From positions 22,336,065 through 22,400,064 of the forward strand of contig OZ018416.1 in assembly GCA_963969595.1 (NCBI GenBank): a stretch of 64,000 nucleotides of DNA, read 5' to 3'. The stretch is from Neckera pumila (Eukaryota > Streptophyta > Bryopsida > Hypnales > Neckeraceae). Position numbers and translations under genes: made by a program. The stretch's first letter is position 1. Every line of letters begins with the position of its first letter. The notes below the pieces were generated by a model. That model saw nothing but the letters and a program-made list of their open reading frames with translations. It ran no database searches and was not told the origin of the DNA. Shown piece after piece: positions 1 through 12,075 of this stretch.

Positions 1-1088
1 ATTTACCTATAATATAGTTATCCTATAATCATGAAAGGTGCTTAAAACATAGGCATCTATAACATAAATACCTACAACTTAGATATCTTATAACCATGGA
101 AGGTACCTATATTATAAGTAACTATAACATATGAGCCAAGGATCTTAGGTATATGGGCTCAAGATCCGAAGCTCATATGCTAGCAACCTTCAACAAAGCA
201 TCAGGATTGGATGCCTTTAAAAATCTTCAAAACTTGTCATATTGAACATACAATTGACTAGACAACCTTCACATATGAAGTTGTGAATATGCATGACTGA
301 ATCAAAGAATGAATACTCATTACCAATCCTACCTAAATATCAACTTCTAAAATACAAAGATAAATAGTTAAGGTATTACCATACCTTTCATTTTGAAGCA
401 AAGTCCTCTATTTTCACTTTCAAATGCCTTTTCTTCTATTTACTAAAATACACACAATTTCTATTCCTTTGAACATTCGAATTCCAACCAATTTTGCTTC
501 ATTTCAATAAGTGACAATTATGGTGTACATACATTAAACCCTAAAGGATCATGTGTTCAAATGTCAAATAGCAAAAGAATGCAAACACCTCCCCAAGCAC
601 GTAAAAATGCAATTTTCATCTATCAATTTTTTTGAAGATGCTTGCATATGGTATAGATTATGAAGATTTTGCTTTGCAAATGTTCTATAATTCAAAGGAT
701 ACTAGTAGGTTTGGCCTCAGAAAGTAACTTTTTTAGTTTAAAAAATGACCCTTCAAAAATGATTTGAATAAAAAAAGTAAAATAAAAATCTTCAAAAATC
801 ACTTTGATTAGAACCTAACATTTTGAACTTAGAGGGAATTTTTTTTGGTAAAAATTGCAAATATTGAATCTACAATCGATTATGGAAATAACTTTTAATT
901 TTTTGCTTCAAATATTATTGAAGAATATTGGATTTTGTACTAGTTGATCTAGCTAGACAAATACAATCTATGAATCATATTTTACAACTATTGTTTGAGA
1001 GTCATCACTAAAATTATTCTTCTAAACTTCATTTTATAATATATCTTAGCAATTTTGAAAATTTAGACTACCCTTGGTTTTTTAGGGG
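1..1088. repeat. AT-rich intergenic repeat sequence
   Basis: No gene is visible. About 340-1060 resembles two other stretches in the window, about 31200-31720 and 34300-35000. They share a run of similar phrases in the same order (a ttctataattcaa-like stretch, then an atgacc-like stretch, then a caaatattgaatctacaat-like stretch), so this is an old dispersed repeat family of unknown class. The first 230 bases contain short ATAGGTAC-like pieces that recur near 2100-2200, 2900-3000 and 21550-21700. Confidence 0.5.
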
Positions 1089-2615
1089 TTAACTCCTAAA
1101 ATTCCATGACTATATTTCCACCTAAAACACTCTAAAACTGCCATTTCTCATACAAGTACCAAATTTTGGAAAAAAAACATTTTTGGAAACATGTAACTAT
1201 AGGATCTTGAAGAATTTTGACTTGAGAACATGTAGAATATTTCAAATATTTCCACCACGTGGATTGCAAGATATGAGCTTTTGAATTCACACAAATCACT
1301 TTTTTGGCCCTGCAAAAAACAAAGCAGCTGTACTTCATAAGCTCATATTTGTATGAAAAGATGTCCAAAATAGTGGTGCTTCTTTGAATTAATTCTTCAA
1401 GGCAAGTTGTCTACGTGCTTGAAAAATTTCAAATCATTTGAAATTGTACAACATATAGGAAAAAAATAGTAAGTAAAAGAAGTAGAAAATGATTTGAAAT
1501 ACAAAAGTGTTAAGAATTTAGTTACGGAATTGAAAAATGTCAATCCCAATGGTTGCAATATTGTAATAAACAGTTGCTATGTAGCCAAAAAATGCAATCT
1601 AGTCCTTTAGGGGAGTAATAGAACTTCATTTGTTCCTTCAAGGATATTTGAGAAGATCGAGTATGTGTGCATGACACTTATATTCTATTAGTAAAGTTTA
1701 ATTTTATTGGAGGATCCTATTTAATGCTTGAAAGCATCATCATAGGCCTCCTTCGTCATTGTATGGAGGCATGTGATGGTGCTATCAAGCATTGGATTGG
1801 GGAGCGCTAGTATGTGAGCATAGAATGTAGAATATATGAGCCTAGGAGCCTAGGAAACTATATTACAGACACCTTCCTCTAGTAGAAAACGTAGGAATTT
1901 TGACAGAATTCTGTTGATTTGGTCGCGTTGTCCCGGTCACTGTTTTGTTGATTTCAACATATTTTTATGTTGAAATCAACAAAACAATGACCGGGACAAC
2001 GCGACCAAATCAACAGAATTCTGTCAAAATTCCTACGTTTTCTACTAGTGTTCTATGGTTATAAGTGTCTATATTACAAGTATCTATATTGCAGCTTCTT
2101 TTCCGTGTTATAATGTATTCTATGTTATAGGTATATGTGTTATAAATGCCTTCAAATGATTGTAGATACATACCTATAACTAGGTTCAAGGCTCATACAT
2201 GCGCCTATTGAAAATTGAGTTGAATAAAGGACTTCAAAGTTTATTTTAGAGTAGAGAATCCATACCGGCCCGCAAACTAAAACTCCTCATAACTTTCATC
2301 ACATTGATCAAAATGGAATGATTCAAAGCTTTCCATGTATATATAAATCTAGAAAAGTTATTTCAACTTTTTGCTTTTGAAAAAAGTGATTTTTTTTATC
2401 TATCCAGATTGCTCATTTACGAATAAAGTAACATATTAGGCCATAACTTTTTATTCATATTTCCAAATGTCATGAAATTTCTTGCACATGAAAGATATTC
2501 CTTGTCCACACATTATACTAAAATTTCAGCTAAAAATATGCAGATCGTCATTCACACTAGCCTGCCCAGAATTGCTATGTAGCCAAAAATCATAGTCTGG
2601 TCCTTTAGGGGTTAA
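1089..2615 (-). mobile_element. TTAA-flanked piggyBac-like non-autonomous element, split by a duplication
   Basis: The left end is TTAA followed by CTCCTAAAATTCC. The right end is GGTCCTTTAGGGG followed by TTAA (2612-2615). The interior matches the family members at 26709-27640 and 60684-61987 in the reversed orientation. The body is interrupted: 1571-2212 is not element interior but a second copy of the right terminus plus 3' flank (parent 2571-3012). The likely order is insertion, then tandem duplication of the right part, then deletion of most of the right half in the first copy. In that copy the terminal TTAA has decayed to GTAA. Confidence 0.7.
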
Positions 2616-3012
2616 TATAACCTCATTTGTTCCTTCACTGATATTTAGAATATTGAGTATGCGTGCATGACACTTATATTCTATTAGTAAAGTTTAATTT
2701 TGTTGAAGGATCCTATTTAATGCTTGAAAGCATCATCATAGGCCTCCCTTTTCATTGTATGGAGGCCTATGATAGTGTTGTCAAGCATTGGATAGGAGAG
2801 TGCTAGCATGTGAACATAGAATATATGAGCGTTTGAGCCTAGGGAACTATATTACAGACACCTTCTATGGTTATAAGTACCTATGTTGCAGACCTTTTTT
2901 CGTGTTATAATGTAGTCTATGTTATAGGTATACGTGTTATAAACGCCTTCAAATGATTGTAGGTACATACCTATTACTAAGTTCAAGGCTCATAGGCTCA
3001 CGTCTGTGCGTT
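1571..3012 (+). repeat. Tandem duplication, copies 1571-2212 and 2571-3012
   Basis: Both copies begin TTGCTATGTAGCC, run through the TTAA-element end, then share the same flank. The flank has a short internal inverted repeat (AGGCCTCC and GGAGGCCT, around 1745-1775 and 2745-2770) and ends in a GTTATAGGTAT-rich section. The first copy is longer because a 174-bp palindromic MITE lies in it. A related sequence in opposite orientation occurs at about 21530-21730. Confidence 0.75.
1877..2050. mobile_element. CACTA-type fold-back MITE, 174 bp, TSD TTC
   Basis: This is an almost perfect palindrome with arms of about 80 bp. The right end read inward is CACTAGTAGAAAACGTAGG and the left end is CTCTAGTAGAAAACGTAGG, one mismatch. 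The direct repeat TTC flanks it (1874-1876 and 2051-2053), the 3-bp duplication expected for CACTA (CMC) elements. The second tandem copy has the uninterrupted sequence ACCTTCTATGG at 2861-2870, so an empty site lies in the same window. There is no coding capacity. Confidence 0.85.
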
Positions 3013-6000
3013 CACATGCTAGTATCATTGATCTCCATCTCACCTTCAAATTATTTTAGTTTTTCTTTAAATTTCTAAGAACTACTAAATTTTTGTTCCG
3101 TAGTAGAGTAAATCTGTATGCATGGGCATTCTTGGTACAACAAAAGAGGAGAGCTTGAGCTGGAAGTCGACTTTTATTTTCTCTTTTGAACCCAAAAGGT
3201 TGAAACTCTTTTTTGGCAAGAACAGAGCGGGAGTGTCCGTACCTTACTACAAACTCCTGGTCTTGGAGCCAAAGCCAGTCCCAGACACAGATTTCGATTC
3301 CCTGGGGGCCTGAAGTGAAGTGAAGGTGCAAAATCAATACAATGGTGCGGATGCACTTGTTCCTGTGAACTCTATTATAAAAGCACTCACTGAATGGCAA
3401 GTCTGATCACTTTATACAGAAGCTCTTGGGGAGCAATTTTCTGATGACAGACAAATCTGGCCGTGGAGTACATCTCAACTTAGGGGCTAATTAAACACAT
3501 TAGGGCACTCAATTGTAATATTTCCTTAAAAAAGTCTAAAGTACAGGCTTTTTTTTTTGAAATACATGGACAATTTTCATTGATGAAAGGAAACACTACA
3601 CAGAACCAAAGGGAACACTCTCGGTGTGGAATTTTTTACATTTTTTAAAACATTTTCAGCACTATTTAAGTTAGTACAGGCCACTTTTCAGAACTGGCAT
3701 GAGGGAACTATGGTCATTGTCCTTCCCTCTCCTCGCACGGCACTCGCCTGCCCATATTTACGTATTAAGTTACAGTAGTTGAAGTGAAACAGGCAAGCTC
3801 AAATGTGAGTAAACTGAATATTTAGTTTTTAGCAGTTAGCCAGGTGCATGTGAAGTCTCTTGAGCTTCAAGTCCTGGCTCTCAGCTTGGGAACGCTTCCC
3901 AATGTGAGAGACTTTATGGTATTAGATTAAGACAGTGCCCGCGAACTCATGTCCAAGATTCTGTTAATTAAGCCACCGTAATCTACCTTACCAGCGTTAA
4001 TGATGTGAATATGGAAGTGTACTACACAACTTACTGTAACTCTGCTGGACAGATTTGTGCTATTTGCCATTTTATTTGTTTTTAAACCAATGAATAAAAT
4101 GAATGAATTCCATTGCATTGATTTGTTTTTGAAAAGTTGAAATCTGTAACTCCGGGTTTAAAAAAGAAAAAGAAAAAGGTTTAAATCTGTCTATAGATTA
4201 GCTAATTCTATACATGAGCCGATTCTTTACAGGCATAACAAGTTAACAGCAGTTGTTGGCAATTTGGATTTAGTTCTTAGAGCCACCTCATGTCTAGAGG
4301 CCAGACCAATTTGTTGTGTCGGAGGTCAAAAATCCTCACTTGTGATTGGATAAAATGTTGAAATCAGTTCCAATCCTTTTGCACCTAAAAGTTAGGAAAA
4401 TTTTGTAGAATGAATTTTTATTCCAAAAAGACATGATCTAGCACGGCCCAAGCTTATCAAATTGGGTGCACCAAAAAAGGAAGCCAATACTTGGCCTTGG
4501 GGCCAATGTGAGGTTTCTTTTTTAAAAACTTTCTTTTATTAAATATAAAATTTTCAACAAATCTGATCCGTTGGATTTCTGTGCAATCGGCCTCAAGGGG
4601 AATTGGCCTACTTCTAGGTGTAAATTGAGTGGTCCTAAATTTTTTAGCCCCTCTCTCTCTTTCTTTTCTAGGTTTTATTGAATTGGTCTAGCTTCTTGGC
4701 CTCAAGGCCTTTACATATTGGAGAATTGACCCACGTTATAATCTTATTCTAATGGGTAGTTGAGGAATGCCTTCAGTCCCAAAGGGGGTGAAATTTTGTG
4801 CAATTGGCCTCAAGGGAATTCAACTAGCCTCCAGGTGTAAAGCGGCCCTTACTTTATTTTCAAAGTAGAAAGGCCACATGTCATGGCGTAAAAATCTAGT
4901 GAAATCTATGTTCTCCAACTCTGACAAGCTTTAGAGTATTAGGTCAAAGATACTTTATAGGGCTTTCCCCTTCATAGCATAAAACGGATGTTGCAAGCAG
5001 ATTGCAAAAAGAGTCCAAAATTGTTATTTTCTAGTATATTGAGTAAAAATAAAATGAATGAGAAAATTTCAAACTTTCAACTATACAAATTTTTACTAGA
5101 CTACCATAAGAACTTGTAGAAATATTTTAGACCATTTGACTGTGTAGATTGTAAGATTATAATGTTTGAAGTTAGAAGAAAAGAAACTTTAGGCCTGGCC
5201 CAATAGAAACAGCTTAGCTTTGTGGTAAAGGGGGTTCTATTCAACTTTGGAAATTCATACCATTGGGTAGGTAGTTAAATCCTAAACTTGCATGCTAATT
5301 TTAAAGATAATGGAGGTGTCTAACATACCTAAAAAATCTTACATTGAGAGGATATAAGAAAAGCAAACTATAGAAGTAAGATTTTAATATTGGAGGGAGA
5401 AATCATTTTTTAGAAAAATCAAAATCCCAATAGTGGACACAAAGACTTCTTTATCTTAATCAAGTCCCTCCAAAAAGTAAAAAATAAAAAATCTCACAAA
5501 TTTGTAAAATGATTTGTGCGAATGGTTTTCAAATAGTTTAAAAATTGCCATTTTTCATACATTGAGTGAAGGTTGATTTTTTTTCCTTCCATTTTCAACT
5601 ACATGTTATTTTTCTATATATACTATTGTGAGAATGTGTGGAGAAAATTTTAGCCCATTTGGCTTCATGGATTGTGAAATATAAGTGTTCAATAGTTAAT
5701 GAAAAAAACTCTTCAACTTGCATGACTGCTTGCCTTCTCTATTAGTATGTTGTCCAAGGTGCTCCTAAACTTGCAAGGCTTATAACTTTTGACTCAAACA
5801 CTTGATTGGAAAAAAAGTTATATTTTTGGATAGCTTATAGAAATGTGAATCTTTAAAAAGAATTTCACCTTCATCTATATAAAAATTGACTTCATATGAA
5901 CCTATTTGAGCTTTCAAAAAGCTCCTTAGGAGCTTAAAAAACTTAAGGAGTTAAGTAACTTTTGCAAAATCTAAACAAAGAATGGATTTGCTTAGAAAAT

Positions 6001-6357
6001 TATTTATTATCCAATGATAGTTTAGCTTTGTGAAATTAGTTGTGAATTTTTTAAGTCAAAATTTAGTGGTCACTAGAAGCGTTCACCTCTTGACATGTAC
6101 ACTATTTGTACATTGTTGGTGCACTATTCTTTTTCATTTTTTTGTAATATCTTTTTCTAATACTAAGCGCCATGGAAATTTTGTATACTAGTCTTTTTGA
6201 GGGCATAATGACTTCATATTTTTCTGTAATGTAGAAATTCAATTTAGAAGCCAACAGGCTATGAAAGTCAAAACACATATTAAGGGATTAAAGTTTACAA
6301 TCCTTCAATGAGAACATTCTAATCTTGCTACCAATTAAACTAAGCAACGATATTTTG
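3013..6357. other. Intergenic, no gene recognised
   Basis: Short overlapping ORFs at 3056-3400 on both strands show no family signature and are probably chance. At 4260-4870 there are degenerate phrases such as GGCCTCAAGG that look like decayed repeat. From about 4900 to 6100 the sequence resembles strongly diverged interior of the TTAA element family (phrases of the GATTGTAAGATATAAG type), but no ends were found. Confidence 0.4.
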
Positions 6358-6655
6358 TGGCACATATGGTGTGCCAGGAATTGATCTATTTTCAAAGGAG
6401 AACACATCGACCCCCAACAAGTTTGTACTCGAGTTTGGAGAGACACCATTTTAGCCGGCATGGATCAATGGAACAACTTGCTTTCTTCATACCATCGTTG
6501 CAATGAAGACAAACAACTTCTCATTAGACAGGAATTCCAGGATACTTGGTGCAAAAATGAGTTTTTTTGCTCTAGTAGTTTTCACAAGCCCTAGTGGCAT
6601 CTTTCTCTTAGTCTTCCACCTAGGCTGATGCGGCCTCTTGAACCGGATTGATTCA
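6358..6655 (+). pseudogene. LINE (non-LTR retrotransposon) C-terminal remnant
   Basis: One forward frame reads WHIWCARN, a stop, then SIFKGEHIDP and continues with few stops to about 6650. This resembles the tail of plant L1-type LINE ORF2 proteins after the reverse transcriptase (the zf-RVT region, with its W-x-IW-x-ARN signature). An in-frame stop follows CARN and another follows SSSFHKP, so it is dead. No poly-A tail or target-site duplication was identified. The rest of ORF2 is absent. Confidence 0.55.
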
Positions 6656-7176
6656 ACTTGTTTGTTTCTTTTTTGTGTTTTTTTAATGCAATGGTTACCG
6701 TTCTTTGAAAAAAACTAAAAAAACTAAGCAACAATGGCAAGAGCATCATTTATTAAACTAATTGAAAATAGAAGGTATGTGCATCTATAATCACCACTTG
6801 ACATGGATGTTCTAAGTTCATTTATGCCAATGATTTTGGATATAAACACCTCAGAGCATCATTAGTCTAGCCTTCATTCAAGCTTTGCAATGGCATGCTA
6901 TAGGTGGGTCTTTGCTTTGTGGCTCTAATATGGCCGTTATGCCACTCTTTACCTTCAAGGTCTTTGCATTGTAAGGCCCTTGTATAGTAGATTTATGTTC
7001 TTTGATATGTACTTGATTCAACTTTGTACTCACTAATCAATAAATTATGGTGATGACCGAATCCCATGGCTCCATCAAATTGAAGCCCTTGCCACCGTTG
7101 CTCAGCTTGTGTACTACAGATCGTCATTACATTGGCACCTAAAGAATTGATTCAATTAAATTAGAGGTTGTGATGG

Positions 7177-7380
7177 CACTATAAGAAATACATGTTTAAG
7201 TTGACGGATTTTTGAGGGCATCCAATGTAACAACCCATGTTTTTATGTCAATAATGACGTCCAATGTAACATCTTCATGTTACATTGAACATCATGTTAA
7301 CATAAAAATATGAGTTGTTACATTGGATGTCCTTAGAAATCCGTCAATTTAGACACAGAAAAAACAAGTTTCTTATAGTG
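7177..7380. mobile_element. CACTA-type MITE, 204 bp, TSD TGG
   Basis: The ends are CACTATAAGAAA and TTTCTTATAGTG, perfect inverted repeats of the CACTA type. The direct repeat TGG flanks them at 7174-7176 and 7381-7383. The arms (about 7195-7235 and 7310-7355) pair around a smaller internal inverted repeat of AATGTAACAT and ATGTTACATT near 7260-7300. There is no ORF. It is a different subfamily from the element at 1877-2050 because the arm sequences differ. Confidence 0.85.
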
Positions 7381-7383
7381 TGG

Positions 7384-9899
7384 TGTCCATCACTTGAGGC
7401 ATGCATGACACATTAATGCCTTCTCATTAACTTTGAGGCCTTATGAAGTGATTCGGGATACACTAATCAATGCTAAATATTAGGGACTTGACAAAAGATG
7501 CTCTTATTTAAAAAGATGGTTGGTTAAAATATTGCTTTTTTACACAAATAAATTATGAATGGAAGAAGACACCTTGAATGGGAAAAAACTCCTTGTTATG
7601 TTGTAAATTTATTACTACAATAAGGTAACAATACATGATTTGGTTGGCCTTTAATTATGTCACGTAAGGTTCTAATAAAGTGTTATTAACATGATATAAA
7701 ATAGTCCTTGTGGAATGTCTAAAACTTTATATATGTCCCTTCTTGACGTTTGCCAAAAAATTATGAACTTATTAAAACTTCAACCCTTCATAACTTTGGT
7801 ATATGGTATCCAAATGATATATTATTTGGTGCATTGAAATCTCCTATCCTTTGCCAACTAAAAACTACAATATTTTCACCAATACAATAATAGAGATGTT
7901 CACAATAAAAAGAAACAATTTTAGGTGTCCCATACTAAACATCATTTCTTTGATATCTTTGCAATACTTCAAGCTACTTGTGATCTTCTATAGGAATATT
8001 CTCTAATTTGAAGAGGCAAAGATTTCAAAATTCACTATTTTTGTTTTATATAAATGAATTATAGGAAAATGTCTATAATTCATTTAGAGCATTGTTACCA
8101 GTTGCACTTTATTTAACCATGGCATCAATAAATGGCAAAGCACTTACTACCTCATGGATGTGGCGGTGCACTGAAGACCCGATGCTCTGCACCAACCACC
8201 TTTTAAAGTCCTTACTAAAGTTCTTCTCCTTCTTCTCACACCTCTCACTAGCCTCTACGACTCCCATTGAGGATGTAGTCAAAGTTGACCGAGTATGTGC
8301 AAGTGTAAAATTGTCCGCTACAAAGGCTGAGCAAATGTGGGAGTGATGGGGAAAAATGGCACAACTTGTATTGTGAAGGGGTGTTGGTGCGGAACCGTTT
8401 TTGTCTAGACAAGTGCGGCAAGCCTCGAGTGGCTATAGCCAAAGCCTTGAGTGGCGTTGGCAAGGCATGGTGGCGATGCTCTCACAATGCTAAAAGAGTT
8501 TGCAATCAAAATGATTCAAATATCTACTTCTTTTTGTCCCCAAAGAACTACTGTACCGTATCCATTAGAAGTGTTCAGCGTGCATGGGATTTCAAATTGA
8601 CGGCTAAATTTCTTGCCAAGTCTGGCAAGCCCACCTGAAAGTGCCCCCCTGAATAGAAGAGGGACAACACAACACATAAATAATACTCCGTAGTGTAATA
8701 AGCCAAAGAGACTCGGTCCACCCCCAGGCCCCCCTCATAACTTATATTGAGGAACCCAAGCAACCGACTTTGCAAGCTGCTGAAAGGGACGGAATTTGGG
8801 GTCCTGAGAGCGACCTAGATACACTGGCTGGCTGTTCAGTGTTGAAGTCTAGACGGACGAAATAAATGAACAAAGAAATAAAGAAATAAATGAATGAATC
8901 AAAGCATTGAAATTGTCCGGGTTTCAAAACAAACAAACAAAGAAACAAACAAACCCAGCCTTGAACTTGTCCTCCTGTAAATGGCAAGGGAAGGAACCTC
9001 CTGCGAAGGAAGACGGGGAATTGGGGGAGCCCCGGCCCAAGAACTGGCTCGCTCAAGACCAGATCTTCGTTGGATGGTTCAGTTGGAGACTGAGGGGGAC
9101 TTGGACGGAATAGTGAAAGGCCCTTCTCCCTTCATTATAAGTTATACATATATTTATATATATTTAGGTCTCCACCGTTGTTGTCCACCTAAACATTAAA
9201 AGCAACCGACCAACGATAGATGCAAGGATAAAATACTCTGGACTACAGTTGAAGAATTCCAATCCGCCCCAAAAATACTGTGCATTTATCACCGAACCCG
9301 GCCCATTGAATGGTTCAAAATATGACTTCCTCCGGGGGTGCCATGGCCAGCAACCATTGGGGACTGAGGGAGAGGCTTAACTTAAGAAAGCAAGCAAGGA
9401 CCTGGGCAGGCGGCACGCCAGTCGAGCGGAAAGTTACACCACTGGAGGGAGTTCTGCATTTCAAAATTATGAAAAATAAGTGGTAATGACAATTAATTAT
9501 GCCTATTAATTGTAATTGTTAACAAACTATAATGATTACTATTCCGTTTTTAAAAGCCAATGGGACAAAGAATTCTTGGTTCCATTGCCATCATGGCAAG
9601 AAATCTAGAGAAAAAGTTACAACATTGGAGGGAATGCATGGTGTGTTATACAATTATTATCATTATTATCATTATTGTTCTTATTCGATTTAAAACCGAG
9701 GTTGCAAGGAATCCTGGGTTGCACTGCCATCCTCGAGAAAGCAAACAATGGCAAGCCTGCAGTTAAGTCAAATCCAAATCCACTTAAGCTTAAGTTCCAC
9801 CATAGTGGGGGAGGAGGGTGTGAAGCTTTCGACCACCATAATAATATTATTATTCTTTCCCCAAATTTTAACCAAGGTTAATGAAGTTACAAGGAATCG
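7384..9899. other. Intergenic and distal upstream region of the AP2 gene
   Basis: Base composition shifts from AT-rich to more balanced after about 8100. ORFs of 60-100 codons occur on both strands (8092-9200), overlap one another and carry no motif I recognise. A TATA-like tract of about 30 bases lies at 9145-9170, followed by pyrimidine-rich sequence. An ATT/ATC trinucleotide tract lies at 9653-9680. Nothing here can be called a gene. Confidence 0.4.
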
Positions 9900-12075
9900 T
9901 TGCAGCAGACTGGGACGCAGGTAAGTTAGAGAGAGACTAAGAGAGGGTTGAGGGGGGAAGGAAGAACTCCAAGAGAGCCAGAGAGAGTTGGCGTAGGCAG
10001 GCTAGCGATCGTGAGTCCCCCTCTGACCAGTCTTGCACAACGGCCCCGCAGCAGGCAGGCCTCCTCCCAGTGCGCTGAGCGAGTCGTCGTCATCGTCGTC
10101 GCCCCGTGGTCGTGGTGACCCAGCAGCGTCACTCAACGCAGCGTTCGTTGCGGCTTCTACATCAGGAGGTCAGGACGGGTGAGGAGCTAGCCAGCCAGCA
10201 ACTGGACTTGAGGAGGCTGGAACAAGTCCGCTAACTTAGCTACAAAACGGGGGCAGCGTCTGCAGCGTCTCCTTCTGCCGTCTTAGTCCCCTAATTGCCT
10301 CGCCCCAGTCAGGCAATCCCCTCCCCGCACTACCTGGATCACACCCATTTCCTCTCATCTGCCACCACCTTTCTGTCGACGTTACGCACACCGAGCGGGT
10401 TGGGCTAGTGCAAGCGTGGTGCTCATGAACATTATATTCCACCCCAAGGCTGGGGCGATTTTAGGTTGATCGGTAGCCAGCCAGTGGTCTCGAAGTAGCA
10501 GCAGCAGCAGCAGCAGCAGAAGTGAGGGCGTGGCTGTACACAGTGCCAATTAGCGTGCAAGGGTTGCAGCGAGCTCGCGATCGCGTGATTCTCCAGCTTC
10601 TGTGCCAATTGACGGAGTTTGGCCACACATGGAGTTAGGACGAGACTTCACGGGCTTGCGGTGGTAGTACTGGAACATGTCCCTTGTTGAATACACTTAA
10701 TTCGTGGATACGCTTGCCAGTGAGTGGGTAGAACGCAAGCGGAGGCAAACCTGCAGGTGCAGCTCCTATTGTAATCCCGGGTTTAGTACGTACGTCGCGG
10801 TGTGCGTGGGGTTGGAGATGCAGCGCAGTCGTCGCTAGTGACAGCTAGTAAGCCACTCAAATTGTGCACATGGGTGGACGCGAACTTCACCCGGGCATGG
10901 TGAGAAGCGCAAGCCGACGCTCCGTTCGCGTTGCAATGACGGTGGCGCCTACGTAGCAGCAGCCGGCGCAGCTAGCTAGGGCTCCCCACTCATCGGGTTT
11001 GGAAGTAGAGGAAGAAGTGAAGACGGTCCACCTTCTGTAGGTGCCAATGACTGCACGCGTTCTGAGAGGCAGAAGGTTGTGTTTTGTTATTAGGTAGTCG
11101 CTGTAAGTTCCGCTTCGATAGTGTTCTACAGTGGTTGCATTATCGCTCGATCCTCTTGGGGAAGAAGGAAGGAGTAGTGGTCCAGTAATCATCCCGGTTG
11201 TCAGTATTCATCATCATTTCGCAGACAGACAAGTACCGTTATCCAGGGAATGAAGGTTGGAAGATCTCATGTCACAGGCTCCCCGGCGCCTCGGAGGTCA
11301 CAGTCACGGCCACAGCCTGCTGAGCTCGCAGTACATGATTGAACATCAAACGTAGAATCTAGTGGGAAGTGCACGGACTGCAGCAGTTGTTCGTTTTGAT
11401 TGTGGTGCGAACCTGTTGTTGTTAGTGGTGGTAGTGGTTCCAACTTCTTGGAGCTCCCTTGGGAGCATCTGCTTCGGCCTTCGAGACGTACACCAGAAGC
11501 TGTTCAAGGAAGTATCGACTGGACGAATCTCGCTCTTCACCACATTTCGGGCAAAAATGAGGATGGACGTGCGGTTATGATGAACCGGTCCTTAGCCCCT
11601 GGGCTCATGCAGTTAATCTGAAGGTTACTGCGATGTCGAATATGAAGCCGAACCCGATGAGCTTCATGTGCAGCTTTTCTTCTTTAAGACAAGGAAACGC
11701 CGGGTGCTTCTGAAGCCTGAGCCCCTCTCACGACGGTGGCTACCAAAGCAATAGCCTTGCTCTTCTTTCCCACTAACATTAATTCAAAAAGTGAGATCGA
11801 TACGCTTCGTGTGTGTTTTCAGATTGCTGGCACTGAAGCGACCGACAACTGGAACATCGACCATCATCCAAAGGTGCCATCTTTGAGACTAGGGTCTTCT
11901 CGGAAAACCAATAACATTTGCAGCCAGTCAGCCATCCAACCAATTCCAGCATCGGTGGCAGCCGGCAGCGCCACTAGCTACTGCCCAACAAGCAAGCAGC
12001 GGGAAGTAAGTCCAGTTTTTTGAGTTGCAGTTGGGGAATTGAACGATAAATCAAAGTGGGGGCCGGACCTTATTC
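9900..12075 (+). promoter_or_regulatory. Probable promoter and long 5' leader of the AP2 gene
   Basis: This stretch is clearly richer in GC than the flanking repeats and contains no gene-like ORF of its own. It has a (GCA)n tract at 10499-10520 and many short ATG-initiated ORFs. Possible splice signals are a donor CAG/GTAAGT near 9920, a pyrimidine-rich acceptor TGTGTTTTCAG ending at 11821, and a donor GAA/GTAAGT near 12006. The leader may therefore be spliced. An in-frame TGA at about 12037 precedes the chosen ATG. The transcription start cannot be placed from sequence alone. Confidence 0.45.

Noticed and set aside
7177..7380. A microRNA-type hairpin precursor
   Set aside because: The perfect CACTA ends and the 3-bp TGG duplication identify a MITE.
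10499..10520. A coding CAG/poly-Gln tract
   Set aside because: No supported reading frame surrounds it. It is a short simple repeat in the AP2 leader.
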